From: Frankia alni
GTDB taxonomy: Bacteria; Actinomycetota; Actinomycetes; Frankiales; Frankiaceae
Direction of reading: 5' to 3'
NCBI GenBank assembly: GCA_026225295.1
Contig: JAMFSN010000101.1
Span: forward strand, 1 to 49,678
Length of the DNA: 49,678 nucleotides
Shown here: piece by piece, positions 25,010 to 32,998 of the stretch
Numbering within the stretch: the stretch's first letter is position 1
Layout of the letters: the number at the start of each line of letters is the position of its first letter
The notes under the pieces: model-generated
Told to the model about the DNA's origin: nothing
What the model saw: only the letters and a program-made list of their open reading frames with translations
Databases searched by the model: none
Program-made: the position numbers and the translations under genes

Positions 25010-25522
25010 GTGAGCAACGTCGTCTCGGTCTTTCTCATTGTCGCGGTCGTCGCGGTGGTCATCGGCCGCCAGCTGCGGGGCGAGTCGCTCGGGGCCCGGC
25101 GGGTGCTTCTTCTGCCGGCCGCCGTGTTCGTGGTCGGGGCCGCGAAGCTGCACGGGACGGCCGGCGTCGGGGCGGCCGACGTCGCCGCCATCGCGACCAG
25201 TGTGGCGATTGCCGGGGCCGTCGGCCTCGCTCAGGGCACCGCGATGCACCTGGAGTCCCGGGCCGGGACGCTCTGGGGGCGGATGCCGGTTCGGGGCCTG
25301 TGGCTGTGGGCGGTGCTGATCGGGTCCCGGCTGGTCGTCACGGTGGTCGCCGTCCCGCTCGGCGCGCGGGCCGCCTCGTCGACCGCCTCGATCCTCCTGG
25401 TCCTCGGGACCAACCGGTTGGCCCAGGCCGCGGTCATCGCCGCGCGGGCCGCGGCCGCGGGGGTGCCGTTCGCGCCGCGGGACGGCGGCTCCGCCGCGTC
25501 CGGTCGCGCCGACCTCCCGTGA
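25010..25522 (+). CDS. Multi-pass membrane protein, upstream of a two-component system
   Basis: 170 residues from GTG 25010. Four or five helices: VVSVFLIVAVVAVVIGRQL, RVLLLPAAVFVVGAAKLHG, AAIATSVAIAGAVGLAQGTA and LWLWAVLIGSRLVVTVVAVP. The Arg in GRQLRGESLGARR and the Gly-rich packing resemble the divergent membrane protein at 24210. It lies 22 bases before the histidine kinase gene, so it is probably in that operon and may be a sensed or regulated component. Function unknown. Confidence 0.78.
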   Translation: MSNVVSVFLIVAVVAVVIGRQLRGESLGARRVLLLPAAVFVVGAAKLHGTAGVGAADVAAIATSVAIAGAVGLAQGTAMHLESRAGTLWGRMPVRGLWLWAVLIGSRLVVTVVAVPLGARAASSTASILLVLGTNRLAQAAVIAARAAAAGVPFAPRDGGSAASGRADLP

Positions 25523-25544
25523 CGTCGCGGAGGATAGTGAACCG

Positions 25545-26693
25545 GTGCTGAGGATGGCGACGACGGCGGTCCGCGCGCTCGCCGTCATCCTGGTCGGAAT
25601 CGCCGTCTTCACCGGCGACCAGGGCAGCCGGACCCAGCTGACGATCAAGATCGGGGCCTTCGCGGTCGCGGTCACGGCGATGGGTGGATGGTGGGCCACC
25701 GAAGGCCCGACGGTCGGTCGCCACCAGCGCCCGCGTGTTCTGCTGGCCATCGTTCTCCTCACGACCCTCGCCTGCGGTTTCGCCGCCACCACCCGGGGCG
25801 GCGGACCGCTGATCTACCTGAGCCTGGTGGTCACGATCGCGGCCGGCAGTGACCTGGCCCCGACGGTCAGCTGGGCCACCGTCGGCGTCGGCGCGCTGGC
25901 TGCGGAAACCGGGGCGCTGACCTTCGGCGCCTCGGCCGGGACGACGCTGGGGTACGTGCTCATCCTGGTGGCCGGCCTGGTGGTGGGACAGAACCGGCGG
26001 ACCTACCGGGTCCAGGCCGAGCAGTCGACCGAGCTGCTGTCCCGCGCCGGGCAGCTCCGGGAGGAACAGAGCCGCACGGCCACCCTGGACGAGCGTAACC
26101 GCATCGCCCGGGAGATCCACGATGTGCTCGCCCATTCGCTCGGTGCGCTGGGGGTGCAGGTCCAGGCGGCCCGGGCGGTCCTGACCGACCAGCACGACGA
26201 GCGGCGCGCCGTCGAGCTGCTCGACCAGGCCCAGCGGATGGCCACCGAGGGTCTGCGGGAAACCCGGCGGGCGGTCTACGCGCTGCGCGGCGACACCCCG
26301 CCATTCCCCGAAGGACTGGCCGATCTCACCGCCGCGCACCGGCTCCGGCACCGGACCCCGGTCACCCTCCAGGTGACCGGGACCGCCCGTCCGTTGACGC
26401 CCGACGCGCGCCTGGCGTTGACCCGGGCCGCGCAGGAGGCGTTGGTCAACACGGCCAAGCACGCCCCGCACCAACCGGTCGAGGTCTGGGTCGGCTACGC
26501 GGACGGCCACACCTTGCTGGCCGTCGCCAACCCGTTGGGCGATCCCGGTGACCGCGGGGAGCCGCAGGTGGAGAGCGTGAACGGCGGCTACGGGCTGGCC
26601 GGGCTACGGGAACGACTCCTGCTCATCCGCGGTTCGCTCACCGCCGGACCGCAGGACGGCCGCTGGGTCGTCACGGCCCAGGTCCCGCAGTGA
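25545..26693 (+). CDS. Two-component sensor histidine kinase (NarL-type partner)
   Basis: 382 residues. Membrane helices occupy about 1-148; HisKA_3 dimerization domain at about 178-245 with phospho-acceptor H192 in RNRIAREIHDVLAHSLG; HATPase domain at about 275-380 with N-box RAAQEALVNTAKHAP and a G-box in GGYGLAGLRERL. No large extracellular sensor loop is seen, so it probably senses through its membrane helices. GTG 25545 is the start used (GGAGG lies thirteen bases upstream); ATG 25554 is an alternative. It overlaps the response regulator gene by four bases. Confidence 0.93.
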   Translation: MLRMATTAVRALAVILVGIAVFTGDQGSRTQLTIKIGAFAVAVTAMGGWWATEGPTVGRHQRPRVLLAIVLLTTLACGFAATTRGGGPLIYLSLVVTIAAGSDLAPTVSWATVGVGALAAETGALTFGASAGTTLGYVLILVAGLVVGQNRRTYRVQAEQSTELLSRAGQLREEQSRTATLDERNRIAREIHDVLAHSLGALGVQVQAARAVLTDQHDERRAVELLDQAQRMATEGLRETRRAVYALRGDTPPFPEGLADLTAAHRLRHRTPVTLQVTGTARPLTPDARLALTRAAQEALVNTAKHAPHQPVEVWVGYADGHTLLAVANPLGDPGDRGEPQVESVNGGYGLAGLRERLLLIRGSLTAGPQDGRWVVTAQVPQ

Positions 26694-27406
26694 CGCCCGG
26701 TTCGGCAGGGACGCCGGATCCCGCGGCGACCGGGCCCGCCCCGCCCCTGCGGATCATCGTCGCCGACGACCAGGCGAGCGTGCGCGAGGGGCTGGTACTG
26801 CTGCTGGGCCTGCTACCCGGGATCGAGGTGATCGCCGCGGCCGCCAACGGGCAGGAGGCCCTGGATCTGGTGGCCGAGCACCGGCCGGACGCCATCCTGT
26901 TGGATTTGCACATGCCGGTCCTGGACGGCATCGAGACCACCCGGCGTCTCACGGCCCGCCATCCCGAGGTGGCGATCGTCGTTCTCACCACCTACGCCGA
27001 CGACACGTCCGTGCTCGCCGCGCTGCGGGCCGGCGCCGGCAGCTACCTCACCAAGGACGCCGACCGGGCCGACATCGCCCAGGCCCTGCGGAGCGCGGCG
27101 GCCGGGCTGTCGGTCTTCGACCGCACCGTGCAGACGGCCCTCCTGGCCGCGACGGCCCCGCGGCCACCGGGAACGACCGGAAGCATCGCCGGACCGGTCG
27201 CCGGGCCGCTCCCCGCTGGGTTGACCCGCCGCGAAGCAGAGATCCTCGCGCTGATCGGCCAGGGGTTGACCAATCCCGACATCGCCGCCGCGCTCCACCT
27301 CAGCGCCCACACGGTGAAGAGCCATATCAACCGGATCTTCGCCAAGACCGGTTCCCGCGACCGGGTCGCCGCGGTGCGTTACGCCCGCGAGCACCACCTC
27401 GGATAA
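26690..27406 (+). CDS. NarL/FixJ-type response regulator
   Basis: 238 residues. Receiver domain with acidic pair in VADDQASVREGL, phosphorylation site D72 in ILLDLHMPVLDG, Thr in VVLTTYADD and Lys in YLTKDADRADI. The C-terminal LuxR-type HTH is GLTRREAEILALIGQGLTN, then AAALHLSAHTVKSHINRIF. It overlaps the kinase gene by four bases (GTGA). The pair likely regulates itself or the membrane protein at 25010. The first 18 residues form an atypical Pro/Ala-rich extension. Confidence 0.95.
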   Translation: MTPGSAGTPDPAATGPAPPLRIIVADDQASVREGLVLLLGLLPGIEVIAAAANGQEALDLVAEHRPDAILLDLHMPVLDGIETTRRLTARHPEVAIVVLTTYADDTSVLAALRAGAGSYLTKDADRADIAQALRSAAAGLSVFDRTVQTALLAATAPRPPGTTGSIAGPVAGPLPAGLTRREAEILALIGQGLTNPDIAAALHLSAHTVKSHINRIFAKTGSRDRVAAVRYAREHHLG

Positions 27407-27429
27407 GCCGGAGCGCCGGAGCCGGCTTA
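27404..27429. terminator. Inverted repeat built over two convergent stop codons
   Basis: TAAGCCGG (27404-27411) and CCGGCTTA (27422-27429) pair around ten bases. The left TAA is the stop of the response regulator; the right TTA is the complementary TAA stop of the P450 on the other strand. It probably serves as a shared terminator. Confidence 0.6.
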
Positions 27430-28674
27430 CGGTGCTCCCGCTCCGGCCGCTCCGGCCGCGGTGGTCGCCGTGAAGACGGGAACCTTGTCCCAGCCCCGCA
27501 CCGAGGAGGTGTGGGCCTGGACGGCGTGGTCGTGGTCGACCTCCCAGTGGGACCAGCGCTTGAGGACCTCGTCGAGGGCCACGTTGCCTTCGAGGCGGGC
27601 CAGGGCCGCGCCCAGGCAGAAGTGCAGCCGCTTGCCGAAGGCCAGGTGGTGGCCCGCCGCGCGATTGATGTCGAACCGGCCCCCGTCGGGGAACTGGCGC
27701 TCGTCGCGGTTGGCCGACCCGTTCAGCAACAGCACGATGCTGTCCTTGGGCAGCGTCTGCCCGTGGATCTCGACGTCCCGGGACAGCGACCGGGCCTGGA
27801 CCGGGGACGGTGACTCGTAGCGCAGGACCTCCTCGATCACCTTCGGGACGAGCGACCGGTCCTGCGCCACCTGGCGCAACTGGTCGGGGTGCTCGGCCAG
27901 GACCCGGCCGGTCCAGCCGATCAACCGGGTGGTGGTCTCGTTGCCCGCGCTGGCCAGCATGTTGACGTAGGTGAGGATCTCCGGGCGGCTCAGCCGGCGG
28001 GTGGTCCCGGTCTCATCCTCGAACTCGGCCACGATCAGCTCGGTCATGAGGTCGTCGGAGGGGTTCCTGGCCCGCCAGTCGAGATATTCGGCGAACATTC
28101 CCGCGGACCGGGCCAGGATGTCCTGGCTGCTCATGTCCTTGGGGGCGCCCTCCTCCAAGCTCAACCCGTGGTCGATCTGGTCGCGGATCGCCTGCTGGTC
28201 CGATTCCGGGATGCCGAGCAGCATGCCGATCGTGCGCATCGGCATCTGGGCGCCCAGATCGGCGATGAAGTCGAAGCCTCCCGAGCCGACCAGCGGGTCG
28301 AGCGAACGGGCGCAGAACGCGCGCACCTGGGGCTCGATGGCCAGCATCTTCTTCGGGGTGAAGACCCGGGCCAGGATGCGGCGGTGCAGGTCGTGGATGG
28401 GCGGATCCTCGAACAGGATGTTGCCCGGGGGGAACTGGATGTTCTGCGTCATCAGTTCGAGGACGGTCCCGCGGCCGGACCGGTAGGTGTCCCAGTCCAG
28501 CAGGGCCTTCTCGACGTCGTCGAACCGGCTGAGCGCGTAAAAGTTGTACTTCGCGTTGTAATACAGCGGGACCGAGTCCCGCATCCGCTTCCACAGCGGG
28601 TACGGATCCGTGTCGATCTCGAAGTCGTACGGGTCGTAGTAAACGTCGTTGGCGCTCGTCAGTGTCGTCATCAT
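27427..28674 (-). CDS. Cytochrome P450
   Basis: 415 residues. Heme-thiolate loop FGKRLHFCLGAALARLE with C353; I-helix oxygen-activation motif AGNETT at 243-248; K-helix ExxR E282-R285; FDINRAAGHHLAFG as the approach to the heme. Typical soluble bacterial P450, likely class I, needing a ferredoxin not encoded here. ATG 28674 has a GAGGGC ribosome binding site. A damaged TetR gene and a TTGACG/CGTCAA operator lie in the divergent region, suggesting repression by a TetR regulator. The substrate is unknown; resemblance to CYP125/142-like sterol or fatty-acid P450s is only general. Confidence 0.94.
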   Translation of the reverse strand: MMTTLTSANDVYYDPYDFEIDTDPYPLWKRMRDSVPLYYNAKYNFYALSRFDDVEKALLDWDTYRSGRGTVLELMTQNIQFPPGNILFEDPPIHDLHRRILARVFTPKKMLAIEPQVRAFCARSLDPLVGSGGFDFIADLGAQMPMRTIGMLLGIPESDQQAIRDQIDHGLSLEEGAPKDMSSQDILARSAGMFAEYLDWRARNPSDDLMTELIVAEFEDETGTTRRLSRPEILTYVNMLASAGNETTTRLIGWTGRVLAEHPDQLRQVAQDRSLVPKVIEEVLRYESPSPVQARSLSRDVEIHGQTLPKDSIVLLLNGSANRDERQFPDGGRFDINRAAGHHLAFGKRLHFCLGAALARLEGNVALDEVLKRWSHWEVDHDHAVQAHTSSVRGWDKVPVFTATTAAGAAGAGAP

Positions 28675-28822
28675 GCCCTCGCCGCCCGGTCGCCGACGCG
28701 ACCTCGTTGTTCCGGACCGAGTCGGCGTACCGGGCCGAGCCCGGGTGGCCCGACCAGCCACGATCCGCCTCCCCGGGACGCCGGTGCGTTCGGGCAGGAA
28801 GCGCTGGGGAACCTAGCTGATG

Positions 28823-28838
28823 TTGACGTCACCGTCAA
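28823..28838. promoter_or_regulatory. TTGACG-N4-CGTCAA dyad, likely TetR operator
   Basis: TTGACG (28823-28828) and CGTCAA (28833-28838) separated by TCAC. It sits between the P450 and the divergent TetR gene. A similar dyad, TGACA-TCGG-TGTCA, lies before the ligase gene at 36541. Confidence 0.6.
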
Positions 28839-28868
28839 TGAAACGGGTCGGGTTGTACCGTGCCGACC

Positions 28869-29159
28869 ATGACATCGCCTCCCGCCGCGCCCACCAACGA
28901 GGAAAAAGGCTTTCTTCCCTCGACGGTCGCCGACATCGTGCACCGGGCCGGCGTTTCCCACGGGACGTTCTACAACTACTTCCCGGCCCGCGAGGACATT
29001 CTGCGCGCGGTGGCCACCGAGGCCCGGATCATGCGGGGGTGGCAGGCCGAGATGGCCGATTCGATCCGGGGGCTGGTGGACCGCAGCTTCGAGGAAGCGG
29101 TGGACCACATCGTGAAGATCGTCATCAGGGTCCTCGGGCTCCGGGAGCCATCCCACTGA
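28869..29159 (+). pseudogene. Damaged TetR-family regulator
   Basis: 96 residues if ATG 28869 is used. GFLPSTVADIVHRAGVSHGT and FYNYFPAREDILRAVATEAR are a clear TetR HTH (helices 2-3), but helix 1 is missing: the Asn-Glu-Glu-Lys run directly abuts GFLPS where about 25 residues would normally precede. The ligand domain stops after about 50 residues instead of about 130. Deletions at both ends make a functional dimer unlikely. It is divergent from the P450 and would have controlled it. Confidence 0.65.
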
Positions 29160-29229
29160 GGGGGCGCCCGGATTGCGTACCACCCGGATGGGTACCGCGA
29201 AGCCAGGCGGCCTCGCCGCGGCCGGTCGG

Positions 29230-30033
29230 TCAGGCGTCGTCGCCGTGGTCGTGGTCGGGGTGGTTGGACTCCCCGGCCCGCCAGTAACCGCGGGTGACGA
29301 ACCGGGCCGGGTCGATCCGGCCCGCGTCGAGCAGGGCCCGGCGGATGCCCCGGACCGCGCCGGCCTCGCCGGCCACCCAGACGTTGGTTTCGCGGGTGAC
29401 GGGCGCGGTGGTGAGGGCGCGGTGCAGCTCAGAGCCGGGGTTCTGGCTGGCCGACCGGTCGAGCCAGTGGATCTGCGCCGCGCCCGGTCCGCCGATCTCG
29501 ACCCGCTGGGCGCTGTCCTCGGCCTCGAGGTGGACGGTGGCGGTGGCGTCGTCGGGCAGGGCGTCGAGCAGCGTGCCGATGGCCGGAAGGGCGCTCTCGT
29601 CGCCGGCGATGAGCCACGGTCCGGCGTCGATCGCCAGGGGGAGGCGTCCGCCCGGGCCGCCGATGGCGAGGCGGTCACCGGGGGTCGCGCGTTCGGCCCA
29701 GGCGGATGCGGGGCCCTCGCCGTGGATCACGAACTGCACCTCCAGCCGGCCGGTTTCGGGATCGAAGCGCCGGGGGGTGTAGGTGCGCAGCGGCGGTCGC
29801 GGGCCGTCCGTGGGCCACAGCGGGCCCTCCGGCGTGGAAGGCGGCAGCGCGACCTCGTGCTCGCCGGGGAACGGGATGAGGATTTTGATGTGCTGGGTCG
29901 GGGTCGCGATCTCGAATCCGTCGAACTGGCCGGTGAACGTGACCGAGGTCAGGCGGTCGCTCAGGCGCTGGACGTCGGCGACCTCGACCGGGCGCAGACG
30001 ACGACGGCGCCGGGTGGGGGTGGCGGTGGTCAT
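29230..30033 (-). CDS. Siderophore-interacting protein (FAD-dependent ferric reductase)
   Basis: 267 residues of the ViuB/SIP family. FAD-binding RTYTPRRFDPETGRLEVQF (the RxYT motif), phosphate-binding ASAWAERATPGDRLAIGGPG, and SIP C-terminal domain WVAGEAGAVRGIRRALLDA. It ends with RGYWRAGESNHPDHDHG, the RGYW signature. It reduces the ferric ion in an imported siderophore, using NAD(P)H. It lies 68 bases downstream of a PadR gene on the same strand, and its PadR neighbour probably controls it. Confidence 0.95.
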   Translation of the reverse strand: MTTATPTRRRRRLRPVEVADVQRLSDRLTSVTFTGQFDGFEIATPTQHIKILIPFPGEHEVALPPSTPEGPLWPTDGPRPPLRTYTPRRFDPETGRLEVQFVIHGEGPASAWAERATPGDRLAIGGPGGRLPLAIDAGPWLIAGDESALPAIGTLLDALPDDATATVHLEAEDSAQRVEIGGPGAAQIHWLDRSASQNPGSELHRALTTAPVTRETNVWVAGEAGAVRGIRRALLDAGRIDPARFVTRGYWRAGESNHPDHDHGDDA

Positions 30034-30101
30034 AGGTTTCCTTTCCGTCCGCGGTGGGTTTCTTCCGCGGTGCTGGGCTCGGTGCTCCGGCGGGCGGGGC
30101 G

Positions 30102-30683
30102 TCAGTCGGTGGTGGTGGGCGTGCTGGCCGCCGGCTCCTCGGCCAGCAGCAGGTAGAGCGACCGGCGGGCGTCGCGCAGGATCTCGGCCGCGGCGGCCGT
30201 CTGGGCGTCGGTCCCGTTCCGGCCGACCTCGCGGGTCGCGCCGTGCACCTGCTCGAGGAGGCCGCGCAGATCGACGCCGGCTCGGGGTTCGCTGTTCTGG
30301 GCGAAGGGATCCGGGCGGGTGTCGCGCTGGGTGGCGAGCAGCTCGCGGCCGGCGTCGGTCAGGGTGACCAGCTTGCGGCCGGCGTCCGCGCTGACCGCCA
30401 CCAGTCCTTCGTCCTCAAGCTGGCTGATGGTCGGGTAGATGGCGCCCGGGCTGGGCGTCCAGCGCCCGCCGCTGCGATCGCTGATGGCCTGCATCAGCTG
30501 GTAGCCGTGCATGGTCTCCTCGCCGAGCAGGAGGAGAACGGCGAAGCGCAGGTCGCCGCGCGGTACCCGGCCGCGACCACCCCGGCGCCCGCCGCGGGGC
30601 GGGCCACCCGGAGCGTCGTCGTGCGGGTGATGGTGGCGGTGATGTCCGGAATGCGGTCCGCCTGGTTGTCTGTTCCCGTACAT
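30102..30683 (-). CDS. PadR-family transcriptional regulator
   Basis: 193 residues from ATG 30683 with AAGGA upstream. The N-terminus is a His/Gly/Arg-rich tail (about 1-42, with HHRHHHPHDD), then the PadR winged helix RGDLRFAVLLLLGEETMHGYQ, SPGAIYPTISQLEDEGLVAV, and a C-terminal helical domain. The His-rich tail could bind a metal, which would suit its position in front of an iron-reductase gene. The 68-base gap to the SIP gene suggests an operon. Two inverted repeats lie 28 to 68 bases upstream of the start. Confidence 0.93.
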   Translation of the reverse strand: MYGNRQPGGPHSGHHRHHHPHDDAPGGPPRGGRRGGRGRVPRGDLRFAVLLLLGEETMHGYQLMQAISDRSGGRWTPSPGAIYPTISQLEDEGLVAVSADAGRKLVTLTDAGRELLATQRDTRPDPFAQNSEPRAGVDLRGLLEQVHGATREVGRNGTDAQTAAAAEILRDARRSLYLLLAEEPAASTPTTTD

Positions 30684-30710
30684 GGTGATCCTTGTTCCTT
30701 TCGGGGACGG

Positions 30711-30751
30711 TAACGATATATCGTTATCTAACTTAGCACAGTCGTTAGATA
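30711..30751. promoter_or_regulatory. Overlapping dyads upstream of the PadR gene
   Basis: TAACGATATATCGTTA (30711-30726) is a perfect palindrome. TATCTAAC (30725-30732) and GTTAGATA (30744-30751) form a second dyad. The core CGATATATCG resembles the PadR palindrome at 4142. Both sit between divergent genes. Confidence 0.7.
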
Positions 30752-30794
30752 TTTCCGTGCGATCGACATCGATCGCCGACGAGGGGTGGGAGCC

Positions 30795-31028
30795 GTGTCC
30801 GCGACGCCGGAGCAGACCCGGGTGATCTGGTTGGAGGCCGAGATCTCCGGCGATCTGGTCGAGGCGATCGGAGCGGCGCTCGAGTCGTACGCGCCGGACG
30901 CGGTGCTGCACGTCTCGCACTCGATGGCGCGCAAGCCGAGCCCCTCGATCTCGCCCGGGGCCGGGGGCGGCCGATCGATCTACAGCGTGCTGATCCTGGT
31001 CCGGGAGCCGGTGTCCAGCGAAGGCTGA
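30795..31028 (+). CDS. Small uncharacterised protein
   Basis: 77 residues from GTG 30795 (GGGAG upstream); GTG 30786 would add three residues. It contains QTRVIWLEAEISGDLVEAIG, then AALESYAPDAVLHVSHSMAR, and ends SIYSVLILVREP: two strands flanking a helix. No recognisable domain. It is divergent from the PadR gene, sharing the palindromic region, and might be PadR-controlled. Confidence 0.55.
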   Translation: MSATPEQTRVIWLEAEISGDLVEAIGAALESYAPDAVLHVSHSMARKPSPSISPGAGGGRSIYSVLILVREPVSSEG

Positions 31029-31200
31029 CGCGGGCCGGTGCCCCGGCGATCACCAGCTCACGCACCTCAGCCCCCCGGCCCCAGCCGCGGCCCCGGTCAC
31101 CGCCGGTTCCCCCCTCGGGCGTACCCGGATGTGACCACTCCGTGATTGTTCACCGTCGGGGTTCCCTTGCTGGTCGAGATGTCCTACATTCCGCTCCTGA

Positions 31201-31219
31201 TTAGGTAAACCTAACTTGA
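31201..31219. promoter_or_regulatory. DtxR/IdeR-like iron box
   Basis: TTAGGTAAACCTAACTTGA matches the 19-base iron-box consensus (TTAGGTWAGSCTWACCTWA) at 16 of 19 positions. The left arm TTAGGT is exact; the downstream CTAAC is intact. It lies ten bases before the PepSY ATG, a repressor-type position, so iron sufficiency should turn the gene off. Confidence 0.7.
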
Positions 31220-31229
31220 GTGGAGAGCA

Positions 31230-32630
31230 ATGACGGTCGACGACCGCAACACCGGCCCCGGACCCGCGGTACCGGCCGGCCCCGACGCCGAGCTGACCAG
31301 CGACAGCGACGAGCTGGTGCGTGGACGGGCGGTCGCCGAGGTCACGACCCGGTCTCGGGCCAGCACCTCCGGGCGACTACGGGCCGTGAACCGGTCGATC
31401 GTCGTCGCGCACCGCTGGATCGCTCTGGCCCTCGGGCTGGTCCTGCTGGCCGTCACCACCAGCGGGGCGGCGCTCCTCTACAGCCCGGAGTGGACGAAGT
31501 GGACGAACTCGTCGGCGTTCGCGGTGAGCCATTCCGATCATCCGATCCCGGTCGGCCAGGCGATGGACATCGTCGCCAAGGCCCACCCGTTCTTCCAGCC
31601 CGGCTCGCTGAACGTCTACGACGGTCTCTACGAAGTCTTCGCGGCCGACGAGGACGCCCACCCGGGCTTCTACGGAGTCGATCCGGGTAGCGGCCGGATC
31701 ACCGGTTACGTGAGCCCGAACCGGGGCGTGATGGCCTTTCTCGGGCAGGTTCATGAGTGCTTCTTCAGCTGCGACGAGTACCCGGCGTACCTCTCGCCGC
31801 TGAACCATCCGGTGCCCAGCCTCGGAACGCACTGGCTCAAAGCGGTGACCTGGGGCGGGCTCCTGCTGGGGGTCAGCGGGCTCCTGCTGGTGTTCCTGGG
31901 GGTATCGGGCATCTGGCTGTGGTGGCCGGGGATCAAGAAGTGGCGGCGGGGGTTCCAGGTCCGGACCGGGAAAGGCCGCTACGTCCGCGACTACGACCTG
32001 CATCAGGTCGTCGGGATGGCCGCCATCCCGTTCCTGCTCATGTGGGGGGTCACGGGCGCCGGTTTCGAACTGCACTGGGTGAACACCGCCTGGTACGCCG
32101 TGACCGGCGGGCACAACGCCGAGGCCCCGACCTTCACCTCGGCCGCCGTCAAGAACAGCAGGACCCTTGACATCGGATTGGACCGGGCCCTCGCCGCGGC
32201 CCAGGCCCAGGCCGGCCCGGGGGCAAGCATCAAGTACGTGGGCGTGCCGGCGTCCGATGATCCGACCGCGACCTACTCCTTCTATTTCGCCCGGGACTTC
32301 GACCAGTACTCCCACGGCGCCTACCCCGGCCAGTACGGCGTCGACGTCGACCGCCACAACGCCGCACGTCTCCAGGTCAACGACCTCGGCGACGCCCCGA
32401 CCGTGTCCAACAAGCTGCTCGACACGTGGGGACCGGCGACGTTCCACTACGGCGAGTCGGTCAACGGGTGGTGGCGGGTCATCTGGTTGCTGTTCGGGCT
32501 GAGCCCCCTCGCGCTCGCCGTGACCGGGGTGTCGACCTGGCTGTTCAAGCGGAAGGTCCGCAAACGACGGGCCCGGGCGGGCCGCCCGGCCACCTCCGCC
32601 GGTCCGACTGCTCAGCCGGCGACGCCGTGA
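31230..32630 (+). CDS. PepSY-associated multi-pass membrane protein (iron-regulated)
   Basis: 466 residues with four long hydrophobic helices: AHRWIALALGLVLLAVTTSG, GGLLLGVSGLLLVFLGVSGI, MAAIPFLLMWGVTGAGFEL and VIWLLFGLSPLALAVTGVS. Between helices are large soluble PepSY-type segments; conserved HRW at the first helix and a late WWRVIW are typical of PiuB-like proteins. This family is usually iron-regulated and linked to ferric-siderophore reduction or haem transport, which fits the iron box and the nearby SIP gene. ATG 31230 has GGAGAG. The stop overlaps the next gene by four bases. Confidence 0.9.
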   Translation: MTVDDRNTGPGPAVPAGPDAELTSDSDELVRGRAVAEVTTRSRASTSGRLRAVNRSIVVAHRWIALALGLVLLAVTTSGAALLYSPEWTKWTNSSAFAVSHSDHPIPVGQAMDIVAKAHPFFQPGSLNVYDGLYEVFAADEDAHPGFYGVDPGSGRITGYVSPNRGVMAFLGQVHECFFSCDEYPAYLSPLNHPVPSLGTHWLKAVTWGGLLLGVSGLLLVFLGVSGIWLWWPGIKKWRRGFQVRTGKGRYVRDYDLHQVVGMAAIPFLLMWGVTGAGFELHWVNTAWYAVTGGHNAEAPTFTSAAVKNSRTLDIGLDRALAAAQAQAGPGASIKYVGVPASDDPTATYSFYFARDFDQYSHGAYPGQYGVDVDRHNAARLQVNDLGDAPTVSNKLLDTWGPATFHYGESVNGWWRVIWLLFGLSPLALAVTGVSTWLFKRKVRKRRARAGRPATSAGPTAQPATP

Positions 32631-32998
32631 CCAGATCGCTGAGCCTCACGATCATCCTCTACGCACTCGGAGTGGCCCTGATCTGCGTGGTGGTGGCGCT
32701 GGCCGGGCGGCCCCGGCCGCCCGCGGTCACGGTCGCGCTGGTGATCGCCGAGGTGGCCGCGGCTGGCCAGGCGCTGGTCGACGGCGCCCGCCTGGTCGGC
32801 GGTCGGCACGGCCCGGAGGTCGCCGCCAACGTCGGATATCTGGTCACCTCGCTGATCGTTCTGCCGGTCGCCGTCGCGGCGGTGCGGCTGGACCCGGGCC
32901 GATGGGGGAGTGTGGCCGTGGCGATCGGCTGCCTCCTGCTGTCGGTGGTGTCGATCCGCCTGCACCAGACGATCGGAGTGCCCGGTGCCCACGCTTAG
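32627..32998 (+). CDS. Small membrane protein of the PepSY operon
   Basis: 123 residues from GTG 32627, overlapping the PepSY stop by four bases. Helices: LTIILYALGVALICVVVALA, AVTVALVIAEVAAAGQALV, NVGYLVTSLIVLPVAVAAV and SVAVAIGCLLLSVVSIRLHQ. It resembles small integral membrane proteins found downstream of PepSY genes. The coupling implies stoichiometric expression. Function unknown. Confidence 0.85.
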   Translation: MTRSLSLTIILYALGVALICVVVALAGRPRPPAVTVALVIAEVAAAGQALVDGARLVGGRHGPEVAANVGYLVTSLIVLPVAVAAVRLDPGRWGSVAVAIGCLLLSVVSIRLHQTIGVPGAHA

